Made by a program: the position numbers and the translations under genes | Notes under the pieces: model-generated | Seen by the model: only the letters and a program-made list of their open reading frames with translations | The model's database searches: none | What the model was told of the DNA's origin: nothing | DNA from: an uncultured Bacteroidota bacterium | GTDB taxonomy: Bacteria; Bacteroidota; Bacteroidia; Flavobacteriales; BACL11 | Reading direction: 5' to 3' | Length of the DNA stretch: 47,500 nucleotides | NCBI GenBank assembly: GCA_902514225.1 | Contig: CABXPN010000002.1 | Coordinates: 1-47,500 of the forward strand | Part shown: positions 9,681 through 18,598 of the stretch, piece after piece | Layout: every line of letters starts with the position of its first letter | Position numbering within the stretch: position 1 is the first letter of the stretch

Positions 9681-11252
9681 ATGTACAAATTAGACGATCT
9701 TCAGACGAAGAAAGTTGCTGATTTAAAAGAAATTGCAACAAAATTAAATCTGAAAAAATTCGAAAAATTAAACAAAACAGATCTTATTTATAAGATATTA
9801 GATGAGCAAGCTACAACAGCTTCAAAAGAAGAAAAACCAGCTACAGCTCCAAAAAAGAAAAGAGAAAGGTTTATAAAGCCACCTAAGAAAAACTCAGAAG
9901 AAAAGAAAACAGAAAACAAAGAAGATAAAGAGAAAACACCTGGGAAAACGGAAACAAAAACCGAAAAAACAGAGGTAAAACCTCAACGAAATACAGATAA
10001 TCAAGCTAAACAAAAACAGATTCATAACAACAAAAAAGCAAATCAGAACAATCCTAATCAGAAGAAAAAGAACCCTAATCAGGACCCAAACTATAATCAC
10101 CATTCTAAAAAAGGATTGGATTATGATTATGATTTTGATGGTATTATACCTATAGAAGGAGTGATTGAAATTCTTCCTGATGGATATGGTTTTATTCGTT
10201 CTTCCGATTATCATTATTTAACTTCTCCTGATGATATTTATGTCTCTCAATCTCAGATAAAATTATTGGGATTAAAAACAGGGGACACAGTAGAAGGAAA
10301 TGTTAGACCTCCTAAATCTGGAGAGAAATATTTTCCACTTATAAAGGTAGAAAAAATTAATGGTCGTCATCCGAATATTGTTAGAGATAGGGTTCCTTTC
10401 GAACACTTAACTCCACTATTTCCGAACCAAAAGTTTAATGTATTAGGAAACGGACATAACAGAACAGCAACTAGAATGCTAGACCTTTTTACACCTATCG
10501 GAAAAGGACAAAGGGGACTAATTGTAGCACAACCTAAAACTGGTAAAACAGTTCTTCTTAAAAATATTGCAAATGCAATTGCTGATAATCACCCTGAAGT
10601 TTACATGATTATTTTACTTATTGATGAAAGACCGGAAGAAGTAACGGATATGGAGCGTTCTGTAAATGCAGAAGTTATTGCTTCTACTTTTGATGAGCCA
10701 GCTTCTCGTCATGTAAAAGTTGCTGATTTGGTATTAGAAAAAGCAAAAAGAATGGTAGAGTGTGGACATGATGTAGTAATTCTACTAGACTCTATTACCA
10801 GACTTGCAAGAGCATATAACACAGTTCAACCTGCATCCGGGAAAGTACTCTCTGGTGGTGTAGATGCAAATGCATTACACAAACCAAAAAGATTTTTTGG
10901 TGCTGCCAGAAAAATTGAAGATGGTGGATCTCTTACAATTCTAGCAACCGCTCTTACTGAAACAGGTAGTAAGATGGATGAGGTAATCTTTGAAGAATTT
11001 AAAGGAACAGGAAATATGGAACTTCAGTTAGATAGAAAAATCTCTAACAGAAGAATTTATCCTGCAATCGACTTAATTTCTTCCTCAACTAGAAGAGAAG
11101 ATCTACTTATTGCAGATGGTATGGAAGCTAGAGTTTGGGCTCTTAGGAATTACCTTGCAGACATGAACCCTGTAGAAGCTATGGAGTTTATGAAAGATAG
11201 AATAAATAAGACTAAGGATAATGATGAATTTTTAATGACTATGAATGGATAA
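9681..11252 (+). CDS. rho: Transcription termination factor Rho
   Basis: Hexameric RNA-dependent ATPase that ends transcription. The 523-residue protein has an N-terminal helical domain (about 1-45), then a Lys/Asn/Gln/Glu-rich low-complexity insertion (about 46-150), as usual for Bacteroidota Rho and longer than in E. coli. The cold-shock-like RNA-binding domain follows ([14 protein letters not shown]), then the RecA-type ATPase with Walker A (QPKTGKT), Walker B ([16 protein letters not shown]), the Q-loop region ([20 protein letters not shown]) and R-loop region ([12 protein letters not shown]). A leader of about 150 bases separates it from the divergent DUF4293 gene; no perfect TAnnTTTG box was found in it. 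An intrinsic-type terminator follows at 11281-11309. Confidence 0.97.
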   Translation: MYKLDDLQTKKVADLKEIATKLNLKKFEKLNKTDLIYKILDEQATTASKEEKPATAPKKKRERFIKPPKKNSEEKKTENKEDKEKTPGKTETKTEKTEVKPQRNTDNQAKQKQIHNNKKANQNNPNQKKKNPNQDPNYNHHSKKGLDYDYDFDGIIPIEGVIEILPDGYGFIRSSDYHYLTSPDDIYVSQSQIKLLGLKTGDTVEGNVRPPKSGEKYFPLIKVEKINGRHPNIVRDRVPFEHLTPLFPNQKFNVLGNGHNRTATRMLDLFTPIGKGQRGLIVAQPKTGKTVLLKNIANAIADNHPEVYMIILLIDERPEEVTDMERSVNAEVIASTFDEPASRHVKVADLVLEKAKRMVECGHDVVILLDSITRLARAYNTVQPASGKVLSGGVDANALHKPKRFFGAARKIEDGGSLTILATALTETGSKMDEVIFEEFKGTGNMELQLDRKISNRRIYPAIDLISSSTRREDLLIADGMEARVWALRNYLADMNPVEAMEFMKDRINKTKDNDEFLMTMNG

Positions 11253-11280
11253 AAAATCCTAATCTTTGTATAAATAAGTT

Positions 11281-11320
11281 AAATCCCTGTCAATTTTTGA
11301 TGGGGATTTTTATTTTTCAG
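11281..11320. terminator. Intrinsic-type terminator between convergent rho and ispE
   Basis: AAATCCC (11281-11287) pairs with GGGATTT (11303-11309). An inner TCAA/TTGA pairing extends the hairpin, and a T-rich tract follows on the plus strand. It runs into the ispE stop codon, so it can serve rho and perhaps, less well, ispE. Confidence 0.6.
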
Positions 11321-12059
11321 AAATTCCAAAAATAACACTACCACTACCAGTAATAGACGCATAAACAGCTCCTTCATTATAAAGGTCTTCTTTTATTTTT
11401 TCTAATTGTGGATATTTTTCAGAAACAGAACCTTCAAAATCATTTTTAAGTTTTCCCTTCCACTCGTTTACATCTAGTTTTATTAATTCTTCTACACTTT
11501 TTTCAGGAGTTTCTGGTACTACCACACTAAAAGCTTCCTTTGTAGAAATATGTATTTCAGGATTTATAAATCTAATTTCATAATCTGATAAATCTAAATC
11601 AATAGAGGTCATCTTCTCTCCTATTCCTTCTACTAACTTTGGAGTATTATCGATAAAAAATGGACAATCCGCTCCCAATAGCAAAGCGTACTTTTCTAAC
11701 TCTTTATTATTAAGATTCAAATCAAAAAGTTCGTTTAAGGATCTTAAAGTAAAAGAACCATCTGCTGAGCCACCACCCAATCCAGCTCCAATTGCTATTT
11801 GTTTATGCAAATGAATGTTTACATTTCCTATTCCAAAATCAGTATGTAGTAATTTCCATGCTTTTGCACAAAGATTCTCTCCATCCGGGATTTCAATACC
11901 ACTTTTTGTAAATTCAAATGTGTCTGATTTTATAATTTCTAAAATATCTACACACTCCTTTACAGGATAAAAAACAGAAGATATATCATGATATCCATCG
12001 TCCCTTTTACGGAGAATATTCAGTCCCAGATTTATTTTAGCGTTCGGATATACAATCAT
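11310..12059 (-). CDS. ispE: 4-diphosphocytidyl-2-C-methyl-D-erythritol kinase
   Basis: Phosphorylates CDP-methylerythritol in the MEP (non-mevalonate) route to isoprenoids, using ATP, in the cytoplasm. The 249-residue GHMP-kinase fold shows the substrate-side N-terminus ([20 protein letters not shown]), the glycine-rich ATP loop near residues 88-100 ([12 protein letters not shown]) and the C-terminal GSGSVIFG motif. The length is slightly short of the E. coli enzyme, as usual in this phylum. It is divergent from accA; a TATATTTG box at 12081-12088 lies 21 bases before the ATG. It converges on rho across a shared hairpin. Confidence 0.95.
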   Translation of the reverse strand: MIVYPNAKINLGLNILRKRDDGYHDISSVFYPVKECVDILEIIKSDTFEFTKSGIEIPDGENLCAKAWKLLHTDFGIGNVNIHLHKQIAIGAGLGGGSADGSFTLRSLNELFDLNLNNKELEKYALLLGADCPFFIDNTPKLVEGIGEKMTSIDLDLSDYEIRFINPEIHISTKEAFSVVVPETPEKSVEELIKLDVNEWKGKLKNDFEGSVSEKYPQLEKIKEDLYNEGAVYASITGSGSVIFGISEK

Positions 12060-12080
12060 TCATCAATTAGTTTTCAACAA

Positions 12081-12088
12081 CAAATATA
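12081..12088 (-). promoter_or_regulatory. -7 box (TATATTTG) for ispE
   Basis: Perfect TAnnTTTG on the minus strand, 21 bases upstream of the ispE ATG, in the 100-base divergent region shared with accA. Confidence 0.5.
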
Positions 12089-12128
12089 AACACATCCTTT
12101 TTTATGAGCTAGTCGAAATCATTTTATT

Positions 12129-12136
12129 TAACTTTG
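12129..12136 (+). promoter_or_regulatory. -7 box (TAACTTTG) for accA-dnaB
   Basis: Perfect TAnnTTTG on the plus strand, 23 bases upstream of the accA ATG. No clear -33 element was seen. Confidence 0.5.
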
Positions 12137-12159
12137 TTGTCCCAAATATTTATAAGATA

Positions 12160-13113
12160 ATGGATTATTTAGAATTTGAAAAACCAATTGAAGACTTAAT
12201 TGAAAAATTAAATCAAGCAAAGGAACTAGGAGAAGAAGGTGGTGTTGATGTCAGTAAAATTGTATCTGAATTAGAGAGAAAAATAAAAGATACTAGGAAA
12301 GAAATTTACGAAAATCTTACACCTTGGCAAAAAGTACAGATGTCTCGACATCCTAACAGACCTTATACATTGGACTATATAAACGCATTAACAAAAGGTG
12401 ATTTTGTAGAACTTCATGGGGATAGAGGAGTAAAAGATGACAAAGCAATGATTGGTGGATGGGGAACTATTGACGGAAAAACAGTTATGTTTATCGGGCA
12501 GCAAAAAGGCAGAAACACTAAAGAAAGACAATACCGAAATTTCGGAATGGCAAACCCTGAAGGGTATAGAAAGGCACTCCGTTTAATGAAAATGGCTGAA
12601 AAATTCGGGAAACCTGTAGTTTCTTTAATTGATACTCCAGGTGCATTTCCGGGACTAGAAGCAGAAGAAAGAGGGCAAGGTGAGGCAATAGCACACAATC
12701 TTATTGAAATGACAAAACTAAAAGTACCTATCATTTGTGTTGTTATTGGTGAAGGAGCTTCTGGTGGGGCATTAGGAATAGGAATTGGTGACAGAGTATT
12801 AATGATGGAAAACTCTTGGTATTCTGTTATCTCACCAGAAAATTGTTCTACTATTCTCTGGAGAAGTTGGGAATTTAAAGAGAAAGCTGCTACAGCACTA
12901 AAGCTTACTTCTGATGATATGATGAAAAACAAATTGATTGATGGAATAATTAAAGAACCACTTGGAGGATCTCATACTTTCCCTAATCAATCATTTAAAA
13001 ATGTGAAAAAAGCAATAAAAGAAAGTATTGCTCAGTGCGAAACAATTACATCAAAGAAGTTAGTAAAGATAAGAATGGATAAGTTCTCCGAAATGGGAGT
13101 ATATAGCGAATAA
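12160..13113 (+). CDS. accA: Acetyl-CoA carboxylase carboxyltransferase subunit alpha
   Basis: Alpha half of the carboxyltransferase that moves CO2 from biotin to acetyl-CoA to form malonyl-CoA, the first step of fatty acid synthesis. At 317 residues it is the normal length. The N-terminal helix pair starts [17 protein letters not shown]. Family signatures include HGDRG, the [20 protein letters not shown] stretch and the oxyanion-type glycine motif [12 protein letters not shown]. The beta subunit (accD) is not in the window, so the complex must be completed from elsewhere. It heads an operon with dnaB (2-base gap) and the exported protein gene. Confidence 0.97.
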   Translation: MDYLEFEKPIEDLIEKLNQAKELGEEGGVDVSKIVSELERKIKDTRKEIYENLTPWQKVQMSRHPNRPYTLDYINALTKGDFVELHGDRGVKDDKAMIGGWGTIDGKTVMFIGQQKGRNTKERQYRNFGMANPEGYRKALRLMKMAEKFGKPVVSLIDTPGAFPGLEAEERGQGEAIAHNLIEMTKLKVPIICVVIGEGASGGALGIGIGDRVLMMENSWYSVISPENCSTILWRSWEFKEKAATALKLTSDDMMKNKLIDGIIKEPLGGSHTFPNQSFKNVKKAIKESIAQCETITSKKLVKIRMDKFSEMGVYSE

Positions 13114-13115
13114 AT

Positions 13116-14591
13116 ATGGCAAAAAAGTTTCAAAATAAAAATACACAAGCTGCAGATATAAATGGGAAAATGCAACCTCAAGCAATTGACTTAGAAGTAT
13201 CAGTACTTGGGGCAATACTTATAGATAATGAAGCTCTTTCTGATAGTATTGACATTTTAAAACAAGAATATTTTTACAAGACAGAACATCAATTTATTTT
13301 TGAAGCTATTGCAAATCTATTTAAAGAGTCAAACCCAATTGATATCCTTACAGTAACTGAGGAATTAAAAAGATTAGGAAACCTTAAAAAATCTGGAGGA
13401 GTATCTTATGTTTCTAGTCTTACTAGTAGAGTTTCATCCTCTGCAAATACCGAATATCATTCTAGGATAATTGCCGAAAAATTCATTCAGAGAAAACTTA
13501 TTAATATTTCTAGTGGTATTATTGAAGAAAGTTTAGATGACACAATTGATGTTTTTGAAACACTAAACAAAGCAGAGCAAGAGCTATTTAATGTAACTGA
13601 AGGTACTCTCCGAAAAAGTTATGATAGCATGAGTGATTTGATAAAAATATCACTTAAAAATATTGAAGATTTAAAAAACAAAGAATCCGGATTAAGTGGT
13701 GTTCCTTCTGGTTTTTCAAAATTAGATAGAGTAACTTCAGGTTGGCAAAAATCAGATTTAATTATTTGTGCTGCTCGTCCGGGTATGGGAAAAACAGCAT
13801 TTGCACTTACAATGGCAAGAAATATTGCTGTAGAACATGAAATGCCAGTAGCCGTTTTCTCTTTAGAGATGTCATCCGAACAATTAGTAAACCGACTTAT
13901 ATCTTCCGAATCAGAAATTGAAGCAGGTAAATTAAGAAAAGGAGAATTAGCAGAGCATGAATGGAAACAACTTCATTCCAAAATAAAAGGACTATCTAAA
14001 GCTCCTATTTTTATTGACGACACCCCAGCTATTTCGGTATTTGAACTTAGAGCTAAAGCAAGAAGACTTGTGAAAAAACATGGAGTAAGAATGCTTGTTA
14101 TTGATTACTTACAACTAATGACTGCTGGTGGTAAAGGAGGGAATAGAGAACAAGAAATTTCTACTATTTCTAGGTCTTTAAAGGGAATCGCAAAAGAATT
14201 AGGAATTCCTGTAATGGCACTTTCTCAGGTAAACCGTTCCTTAGAGCAAAGGTCGGGTGTTGGTAGTAAAAGACCAATGCTTTCTGACCTTAGAGAATCT
14301 GGTGCAATTGAACAAGATGCAGATATTGTTACATTTATATACCGACCTGATTATTATAAAATCCAGGAATGGGAAGATGGAGAAAATTGCATGGGACAAG
14401 CAGAAATTATTGTTGCAAAACACAGAAATGGTGGATTGGATAATATCAGACTTAAATTTAGAGGTCAGTATGCAAAATTCTCTGACTTAGATGAATTTGA
14501 GCATGAAGCAGATTCTGTTACAAACGAATCTATGGTTACCATCCCCTCATCTATGAATGATGAAATGGACTATGATGAAGATGATATATAA
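13116..14591 (+). CDS. dnaB: Replicative DNA helicase DnaB
   Basis: Hexameric helicase that unwinds DNA at the replication fork and loads primase. The 491-residue protein has the N-terminal DnaB domain (from about residue 22, PQAIDLEVSVLGAILIDNEA), a linker, then the RecA-like C-terminal domain with Walker A near 220-228 (ARPGMGKTAF), the FSLEMSSEQL motif, Walker B near 326 (MLVIDYLQLM) and the SQVNRSLEQR motif. The acidic tail is typical. No intein is present. It lies 2 bases after accA, and its stop shares one base with the next ATG (TAATG), implying translational coupling. Confidence 0.97.
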   Translation: MAKKFQNKNTQAADINGKMQPQAIDLEVSVLGAILIDNEALSDSIDILKQEYFYKTEHQFIFEAIANLFKESNPIDILTVTEELKRLGNLKKSGGVSYVSSLTSRVSSSANTEYHSRIIAEKFIQRKLINISSGIIEESLDDTIDVFETLNKAEQELFNVTEGTLRKSYDSMSDLIKISLKNIEDLKNKESGLSGVPSGFSKLDRVTSGWQKSDLIICAARPGMGKTAFALTMARNIAVEHEMPVAVFSLEMSSEQLVNRLISSESEIEAGKLRKGELAEHEWKQLHSKIKGLSKAPIFIDDTPAISVFELRAKARRLVKKHGVRMLVIDYLQLMTAGGKGGNREQEISTISRSLKGIAKELGIPVMALSQVNRSLEQRSGVGSKRPMLSDLRESGAIEQDADIVTFIYRPDYYKIQEWEDGENCMGQAEIIVAKHRNGGLDNIRLKFRGQYAKFSDLDEFEHEADSVTNESMVTIPSSMNDEMDYDEDDI

Positions 14592-15844
14592 TGAAAAGGT
14601 TAATCCTATTATCATTACTACTTTTTAATCTAGAAAGTTTCTCGTCCTACATTCTAATTCCTATGGACGAAACACAAACAAATCATTTAAAATCTTACGG
14701 AATTGCATTTCTAACTTTAGAACAAGATGTAAAAGTAGATTGGCTATTAAATTACAGAGGAGGAAGTTTTTTGATAAAACATTACCCCGAAATTGAAAAA
14801 GAATGTATTATCAGAGGAGTTTCTTATCAAATTATTGCAGATGTTCAATCTACTGAAATCCTAAAAAGCATTTCCTCTCCATCTGTAAACCAGGATGTTG
14901 TAAGATTAGAAAAAACTCCAAAAATAGCCATCTATTCTCCAAAAAACAAACAACCTTGGGATGATGCGGTAACAATGGCTTTAAGTTATGCTGAAATTCC
15001 ATATGAAGTAATTTATGATGAAGAAGTTCTATCCGATATATTACCTCTTTTTGATTGGTTACATTTACACCATGAGGACTTTACAGGTCAATATGGTAAA
15101 TTTTACGCTTCATACAAAAACGCTACTTGGTATAAAGAGCAAAAAGTATTATACGAACAAACCTCAACAAAACTTGGTTTTGATAAAGTATCAGACGAGA
15201 AACTAGCTGTAGCAAAAAAGATAAAGAACTTTGTAATAGGTGGTGGATTTTTATTTGCCATGTGTTCTGCTACCGATTCTTACGACATTGCTTTAGCAGC
15301 TCAGAACACAGATATTTGTGCTCATATGTTTGATGGTGACCCAATAGAGTCTGGAGCTCAAAACAAGTTAGATTTCTCAAAAACTTTAGCATTTAAAGAC
15401 TTTAGTCTGGTTACTAATCCTAATCAGTATGAGTTTTCTAGTATTGACGCTACATCAAACAGAAAAATAAAAGCGGAAGTAGATTTCTTTACACTTTTTG
15501 ATTTTTCAGCAAAATGGGACCCTATTCCAACAATGTTATGCCAAAATCATACCAGAGTAGTAAAAGGATTTATGGGACAAACTACATCTTTTAATAATGA
15601 GTTTATAAAATCAGATGTACTAATTATGGGAGAAACAAGATCTACAAATGAATCCAGATATATACATGGAACATTAGGAAATGGAACCTGGACTTTTTAC
15701 GGAGGACATGACCCAGAAGATTATCAACACAAAGTAGGTGATCCTAAAACTGATTTATCTCTACATCCTAACTCAGCTGGATACAGACTTATTTTGAATA
15801 ATATCTTATTTCCTGCTGCAAAAAAGAAGAAGCAAAAAACCTAA
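14591..15844 (+). CDS. Conserved exported protein, often labelled 'asparagine synthetase B' in Bacteroidota; function unknown
   Basis: Exported protein of 417 residues with an N-terminal signal (KRLILLSLLLFNLESFSS) followed by the motif YILIPMDETQTNHLKSYG. From memory, similar Bacteroidota proteins beside dnaB are often named asparagine synthetase B. That name fits poorly: there is no catalytic Cys at position 2, and a signal peptide is present. The middle (about 105-250) alternates strands and helices around IAIYSPKNKQPWDDAVT, LHLHHEDFTGQY and GGGFLFAMCSATDSYD. This resembles a class I glutamine amidotransferase-like or ThuA-like Rossmann fold with a Cys at the expected nucleophile turn. A HGTLGNGTWTFYGGHDPEDY segment near the end looks conserved. 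The lysine-rich tail follows NILFPAA. Enzymatic activity is not established. Confidence 0.6.
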   Translation: MKRLILLSLLLFNLESFSSYILIPMDETQTNHLKSYGIAFLTLEQDVKVDWLLNYRGGSFLIKHYPEIEKECIIRGVSYQIIADVQSTEILKSISSPSVNQDVVRLEKTPKIAIYSPKNKQPWDDAVTMALSYAEIPYEVIYDEEVLSDILPLFDWLHLHHEDFTGQYGKFYASYKNATWYKEQKVLYEQTSTKLGFDKVSDEKLAVAKKIKNFVIGGGFLFAMCSATDSYDIALAAQNTDICAHMFDGDPIESGAQNKLDFSKTLAFKDFSLVTNPNQYEFSSIDATSNRKIKAEVDFFTLFDFSAKWDPIPTMLCQNHTRVVKGFMGQTTSFNNEFIKSDVLIMGETRSTNESRYIHGTLGNGTWTFYGGHDPEDYQHKVGDPKTDLSLHPNSAGYRLILNNILFPAAKKKKQKT

Positions 15845-15902
15845 AAAAATTAAGATTAATTATAGAATTTCTATCAAACTTACACTTTCACATTTTTATT
15901 TA

Positions 15903-15910
15903 TATATTTG
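15903..15910 (+). promoter_or_regulatory. -7 box (TATATTTG) abutting the DUF2147 start codon
   Basis: Perfect TAnnTTTG whose G is five bases before the A of the ATG at 15915. If used, transcription would begin at or inside the start codon, giving a leaderless message. Confidence 0.4.
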
Positions 15911-15914
15911 AAAC

Positions 15915-16349
15915 ATGAAAAAAATAACATTAATCTTATTTGGACTTTTATTAAACACTTTAATCTTCTCACAATCCTACCAAATTGAGGGAGAATGGTT
16001 TAATGAAGAAAAAGATGCGATAATTACTATTGAAAAAGGATCTGACAACAGTTATTTTGGTAAAATAACATGGATGAAATTTCCTAATGATGAAAATGGA
16101 AACCCTAAAAAAGACCCTTTAAATGATGATGAAAATTTAAGAAGTAGAAGTAGATTGGGGATGAAAATAATGTATGACTTTGTGTATGATGGAGAAGACG
16201 AATGGGATGATGGAGAGATATATGACCCAAAAAGCGGAAATACATATAGTGGCACAATAAATATGATTTCTAAAAACAGATTAAACTTAAGAGGATATGT
16301 AGGGATTTCATGGTTTGGAAGGACTTCACATTGGACAAGAAAGTTATAA
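15915..16349 (+). CDS. DUF2147 family exported protein
   Basis: Secreted or periplasmic protein of 144 residues. It has a clear signal peptide (KKITLILFGLLLNTLIFSQ) and a lipocalin-like DUF2147 body: IEGEWFNEEKDAIITIEKG, then YFGKITWMKFPND, then a DGEIYDPKSGNTYSG strand pair and LNLRGYVGISWFGRTSHWTR at the C-terminus. The family's biochemical role is unknown. The MKK start is fixed by the signal peptide. It appears to lead a small operon with the zinc ribbon gene 10 bases downstream and the CapA-like gene. Confidence 0.85.
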   Translation: MKKITLILFGLLLNTLIFSQSYQIEGEWFNEEKDAIITIEKGSDNSYFGKITWMKFPNDENGNPKKDPLNDDENLRSRSRLGMKIMYDFVYDGEDEWDDGEIYDPKSGNTYSGTINMISKNRLNLRGYVGISWFGRTSHWTRKL

Positions 16350-16359
16350 CTTAGAAATT

Positions 16360-16629
16360 ATGGGATTAGAAAAATTTTGCCAAAGCTGTATAATGCCAAA
16401 AAACAGTGAAATGTTTAAATCCGGAACAAATAAAGATGGTAGTTTAAATAACAATTATTGTAATTATTGTTACAATAACGGTGAATTCGAAATGAAAGAT
16501 ACTATTAAAACTGCAAAAGCCATGCAACAAATGGTAAAGAAGCAACTTAAAAAACAAGGAATAGGAAAAGTAAGAAGATGGTTTTATACTATTGGAATTC
16601 CTAAACTAGATAGATGGAATAAAAGATAA
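16360..16629 (+). CDS. Putative zinc ribbon protein (PF12674-like)
   Basis: Small cytoplasmic protein of 89 residues from the preferred ATG at 16360; a longer frame from 16315 would overlap the DUF2147 gene and add residues without family resemblance. Residues 1-40 carry a zinc ribbon: MGLEKFCQSCIMPKN, then GTNKDGSLNNNYCNYCYNNG, that is CxxC plus CxxC. This is the pattern of the 'putative zinc ribbon' family, usually CQSCGMP, with Ile replacing Gly here. The C-terminal half is basic and may bind nucleic acid, which is inference. The CapA-like gene starts 2 bases after its stop. Confidence 0.75.
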   Translation: MGLEKFCQSCIMPKNSEMFKSGTNKDGSLNNNYCNYCYNNGEFEMKDTIKTAKAMQQMVKKQLKKQGIGKVRRWFYTIGIPKLDRWNKR

Positions 16630-16631
16630 AT

Positions 16632-17822
16632 ATGATTAACAATTCGATTTCCTCATTCACAATAAGATTATTCTTAATATTATCTATTACTCATTTGAAT
16701 ATCTCATGTCAGGGTTCTAATGATAATATTCAAGAAAAACCTCCAATTAAAACAAATAAATTAATAGATGAGGTTAGTTTTCTTTTTATGGGAGATTTTA
16801 TGATGCATGGACCTCAAATACAAGCTGCAAAAGATTCAAATGATAATTATAATTTTCATCATTATTTTGACTATACACACTCCTTAATCAATAGTGTTGA
16901 TTTTGCAATTGCTAATTTAGAAGTAACTTTAGCAGGCAGTCCATTTAGTGGATACCCACGATTTTGCGCTCCTGATGAATATGCTATCGCAATTAAAGAT
17001 GCTGGTTTCGACATATTAACAACAGCCAACAACCATAGTAATGATAGAAAATCTGAAGGACTAATAAGAACTATAAACATTCTTGATTCATTAAAAATAG
17101 ATCACTTAGGAACCTATAAAGACTCTATTGAAAGAGCAAAAAAATACCCTCTTTTTATTAGAAAAAATGGAATTAAAGTCGCATTACTAAACTATACATA
17201 TGGTACAAATGGGTTGCCTACTGAACATCCTAATATTGTGAATATGATTGATAAAGAGATTATACTACAAGACATCAAGACTTCAAAAGAAAGAGATGTT
17301 GACAAAATCATAGTAATTACTCATTGGGGAACAGAATACTTATCATACCCAGATAAATATCAGGAAAAATGGGGGGAATGGCTATTATCAAATGGAGCTG
17401 ATATAGTCATTGGTGGACATCCTCACTGGATACAACCAATTGAATACAGAAAAGATAGTATGGATAATGAAAAACTTATTATCTGGTCCTTAGGTAATAT
17501 TATAAGTAATCAAAGAAGAGAACATACTGATGGTGGTTCTTCTTTACAATTCACTTTATTTAGAGACTCCACTGGTGTGGTTAAGTTTAAAGAAATTGGA
17601 CATCATCTACATTGGGTTTGGTTATATAAAAAAGATAACCTAAAAAGATATCAAATACTCCCAATATCTAAAGCAGAAAAATCAATATTAGAAATGGATG
17701 AAGAAAGTAAAAAAGAATTAAATAAATTTATTGAGAATGAAAGAATATTATATTTAGAAAACAATATTAATGTTCCAGAATATCAATATAATATAAAATT
17801 AGACTCTTATTATTTAGAATAG
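16632..17822 (+). CDS. CapA-family (PGA_cap) metallophosphatase-like lipoprotein
   Basis: Envelope protein of 396 residues from the bacterial capsule-synthesis CapA family, which has a metallophosphoesterase-type fold. The N-terminus is hydrophobic and ends in NISCQGS, a probable though non-ideal lipobox, so outer-membrane lipidation is likely. Motifs include FLFMGDFMMHGPQ, FAIANLEVTLAG, DILTTANNHSNDR, VITHWGTEY and VIGGHPHWIQP, in the family order, with a GNIISNQ motif near the end. CapA proteins are tied to poly-gamma-glutamate capsules in Bacillus, but no capB or capC neighbours are present, so the substrate is unknown. It converges on the FKBP gene with only four bases between stops. Confidence 0.85.
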   Translation: MINNSISSFTIRLFLILSITHLNISCQGSNDNIQEKPPIKTNKLIDEVSFLFMGDFMMHGPQIQAAKDSNDNYNFHHYFDYTHSLINSVDFAIANLEVTLAGSPFSGYPRFCAPDEYAIAIKDAGFDILTTANNHSNDRKSEGLIRTINILDSLKIDHLGTYKDSIERAKKYPLFIRKNGIKVALLNYTYGTNGLPTEHPNIVNMIDKEIILQDIKTSKERDVDKIIVITHWGTEYLSYPDKYQEKWGEWLLSNGADIVIGGHPHWIQPIEYRKDSMDNEKLIIWSLGNIISNQRREHTDGGSSLQFTLFRDSTGVVKFKEIGHHLHWVWLYKKDNLKRYQILPISKAEKSILEMDEESKKELNKFIENERILYLENNINVPEYQYNIKLDSYYLE

Positions 17823-17826
17823 ATTC

Positions 17827-18501
17827 CTAATTAATTCCTAAAAGTTCTACTTCAAAAACTAGAGTTGATCCAGGACCTATCATTCCCCCAGCACCTTGAT
17901 CTCCATAAGCTAAATCAGCCGGAATAGTAAGTTTCCACTTATCTCCAACACTCATTAATTGTAATGCCTCAGTCCATCCTTTAATAACTTGAGTAACTCC
18001 AAAACTAGCTGGTTCTCCTCTATCTACTGAACTGTCAAATACAGTTCCGTCAGTTAGCATACCATGATAGTGTACAGTAACTTGGTCTGCAGCAGTTGGT
18101 TTCTCTCCATCTCCTGAAGTAATAACTTCATATTGCAAACCACTTTCTGTTGTTGTAACTCCTTCCTTTGCTCCATTTTCTGACAAATAAGCAACTCCAG
18201 CTTCACTTGCTTTTGCAGTTCTTTCAGATTGCATTTTCCCAAAGAAATCCTGTAAAATTGTCATACTTTCTTCTTCTGAAATGTCTAAATCATTTCCTTC
18301 GAACACATCAGAAAATGCTTTTGCTACTGCATTTGCATCAATTGTGTCCATTCCTTGTTGTTTAACGCTTGACGCCATGTTAACTCCTAATGAGTAACTT
18401 ACTTTTTCCATTTCTGTTTCTGGTATTTTGTAAGATGCATTCTGAGTACACGAGCTGAATATTAATGCAACACTTACGATTAATAAATTGATTTTTTTCA
18501 T
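17827..18501 (-). CDS. FKBP-type peptidyl-prolyl cis-trans isomerase, lipoprotein (FkpA/Mip-like)
   Basis: Folding helper that isomerises X-Pro bonds in the envelope. The 224-residue precursor begins with a lipoprotein signal (KKINLLIVSVALIFSSC), so it is anchored to a membrane. An FKBP_N dimerisation domain follows (SYSLGVNMASSVKQQG), then a connecting helix and the C-terminal FKBP domain from about 125 with VTVHYHGMLTDGTVFDSS, VIKGWTEALQLMSVGDKW and IPADLAYGDQGAGGMI, which carry the usual active-site aromatic and aspartate residues. A TAGTTTTG box at 18517-18524 sits 15 bases upstream of the ATG. Confidence 0.93.
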   Translation of the reverse strand: MKKINLLIVSVALIFSSCTQNASYKIPETEMEKVSYSLGVNMASSVKQQGMDTIDANAVAKAFSDVFEGNDLDISEEESMTILQDFFGKMQSERTAKASEAGVAYLSENGAKEGVTTTESGLQYEVITSGDGEKPTAADQVTVHYHGMLTDGTVFDSSVDRGEPASFGVTQVIKGWTEALQLMSVGDKWKLTIPADLAYGDQGAGGMIGPGSTLVFEVELLGIN

Positions 18502-18516
18502 AATTTAATTTTTTAG

Positions 18517-18524
18517 CAAAACTA
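18517..18524 (-). promoter_or_regulatory. -7 box (TAGTTTTG) for the FKBP gene
   Basis: Perfect TAnnTTTG on the minus strand, 15 bases before the start codon; it is divergent from the rfbC promoter. Confidence 0.45.
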
Positions 18525-18567
18525 CATTTATTTTATAAAATCAAGCTATATTTCTATTTTGATTTTA

Positions 18568-18575
18568 TATATTTG
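18568..18575 (+). promoter_or_regulatory. -7 box (TATATTTG) for the rfbC-uvrA operon
   Basis: Perfect TAnnTTTG, 23 bases upstream of the preferred rfbC ATG at 18599. Confidence 0.45.
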
Positions 18576-18598
18576 AAACTTGCATAATCTTGAATAAA

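Noticed and set aside
9511..9693. 60-codon plus-strand frame covering the DUF4293-rho gap
   Set aside because: It spans the promoter region, overlaps both neighbours and has low-complexity AT-driven composition.
9820..10130. Lys/Asn-rich stretch in Rho as a fusion or foreign insertion
   Set aside because: A long charged insertion between the N-terminal and RNA-binding domains is usual in Rho of this phylum.
14257..14490. 77-codon plus-strand frame inside dnaB
   Set aside because: It is an out-of-frame shadow of the helicase gene, lacking its own promoter or family resemblance.
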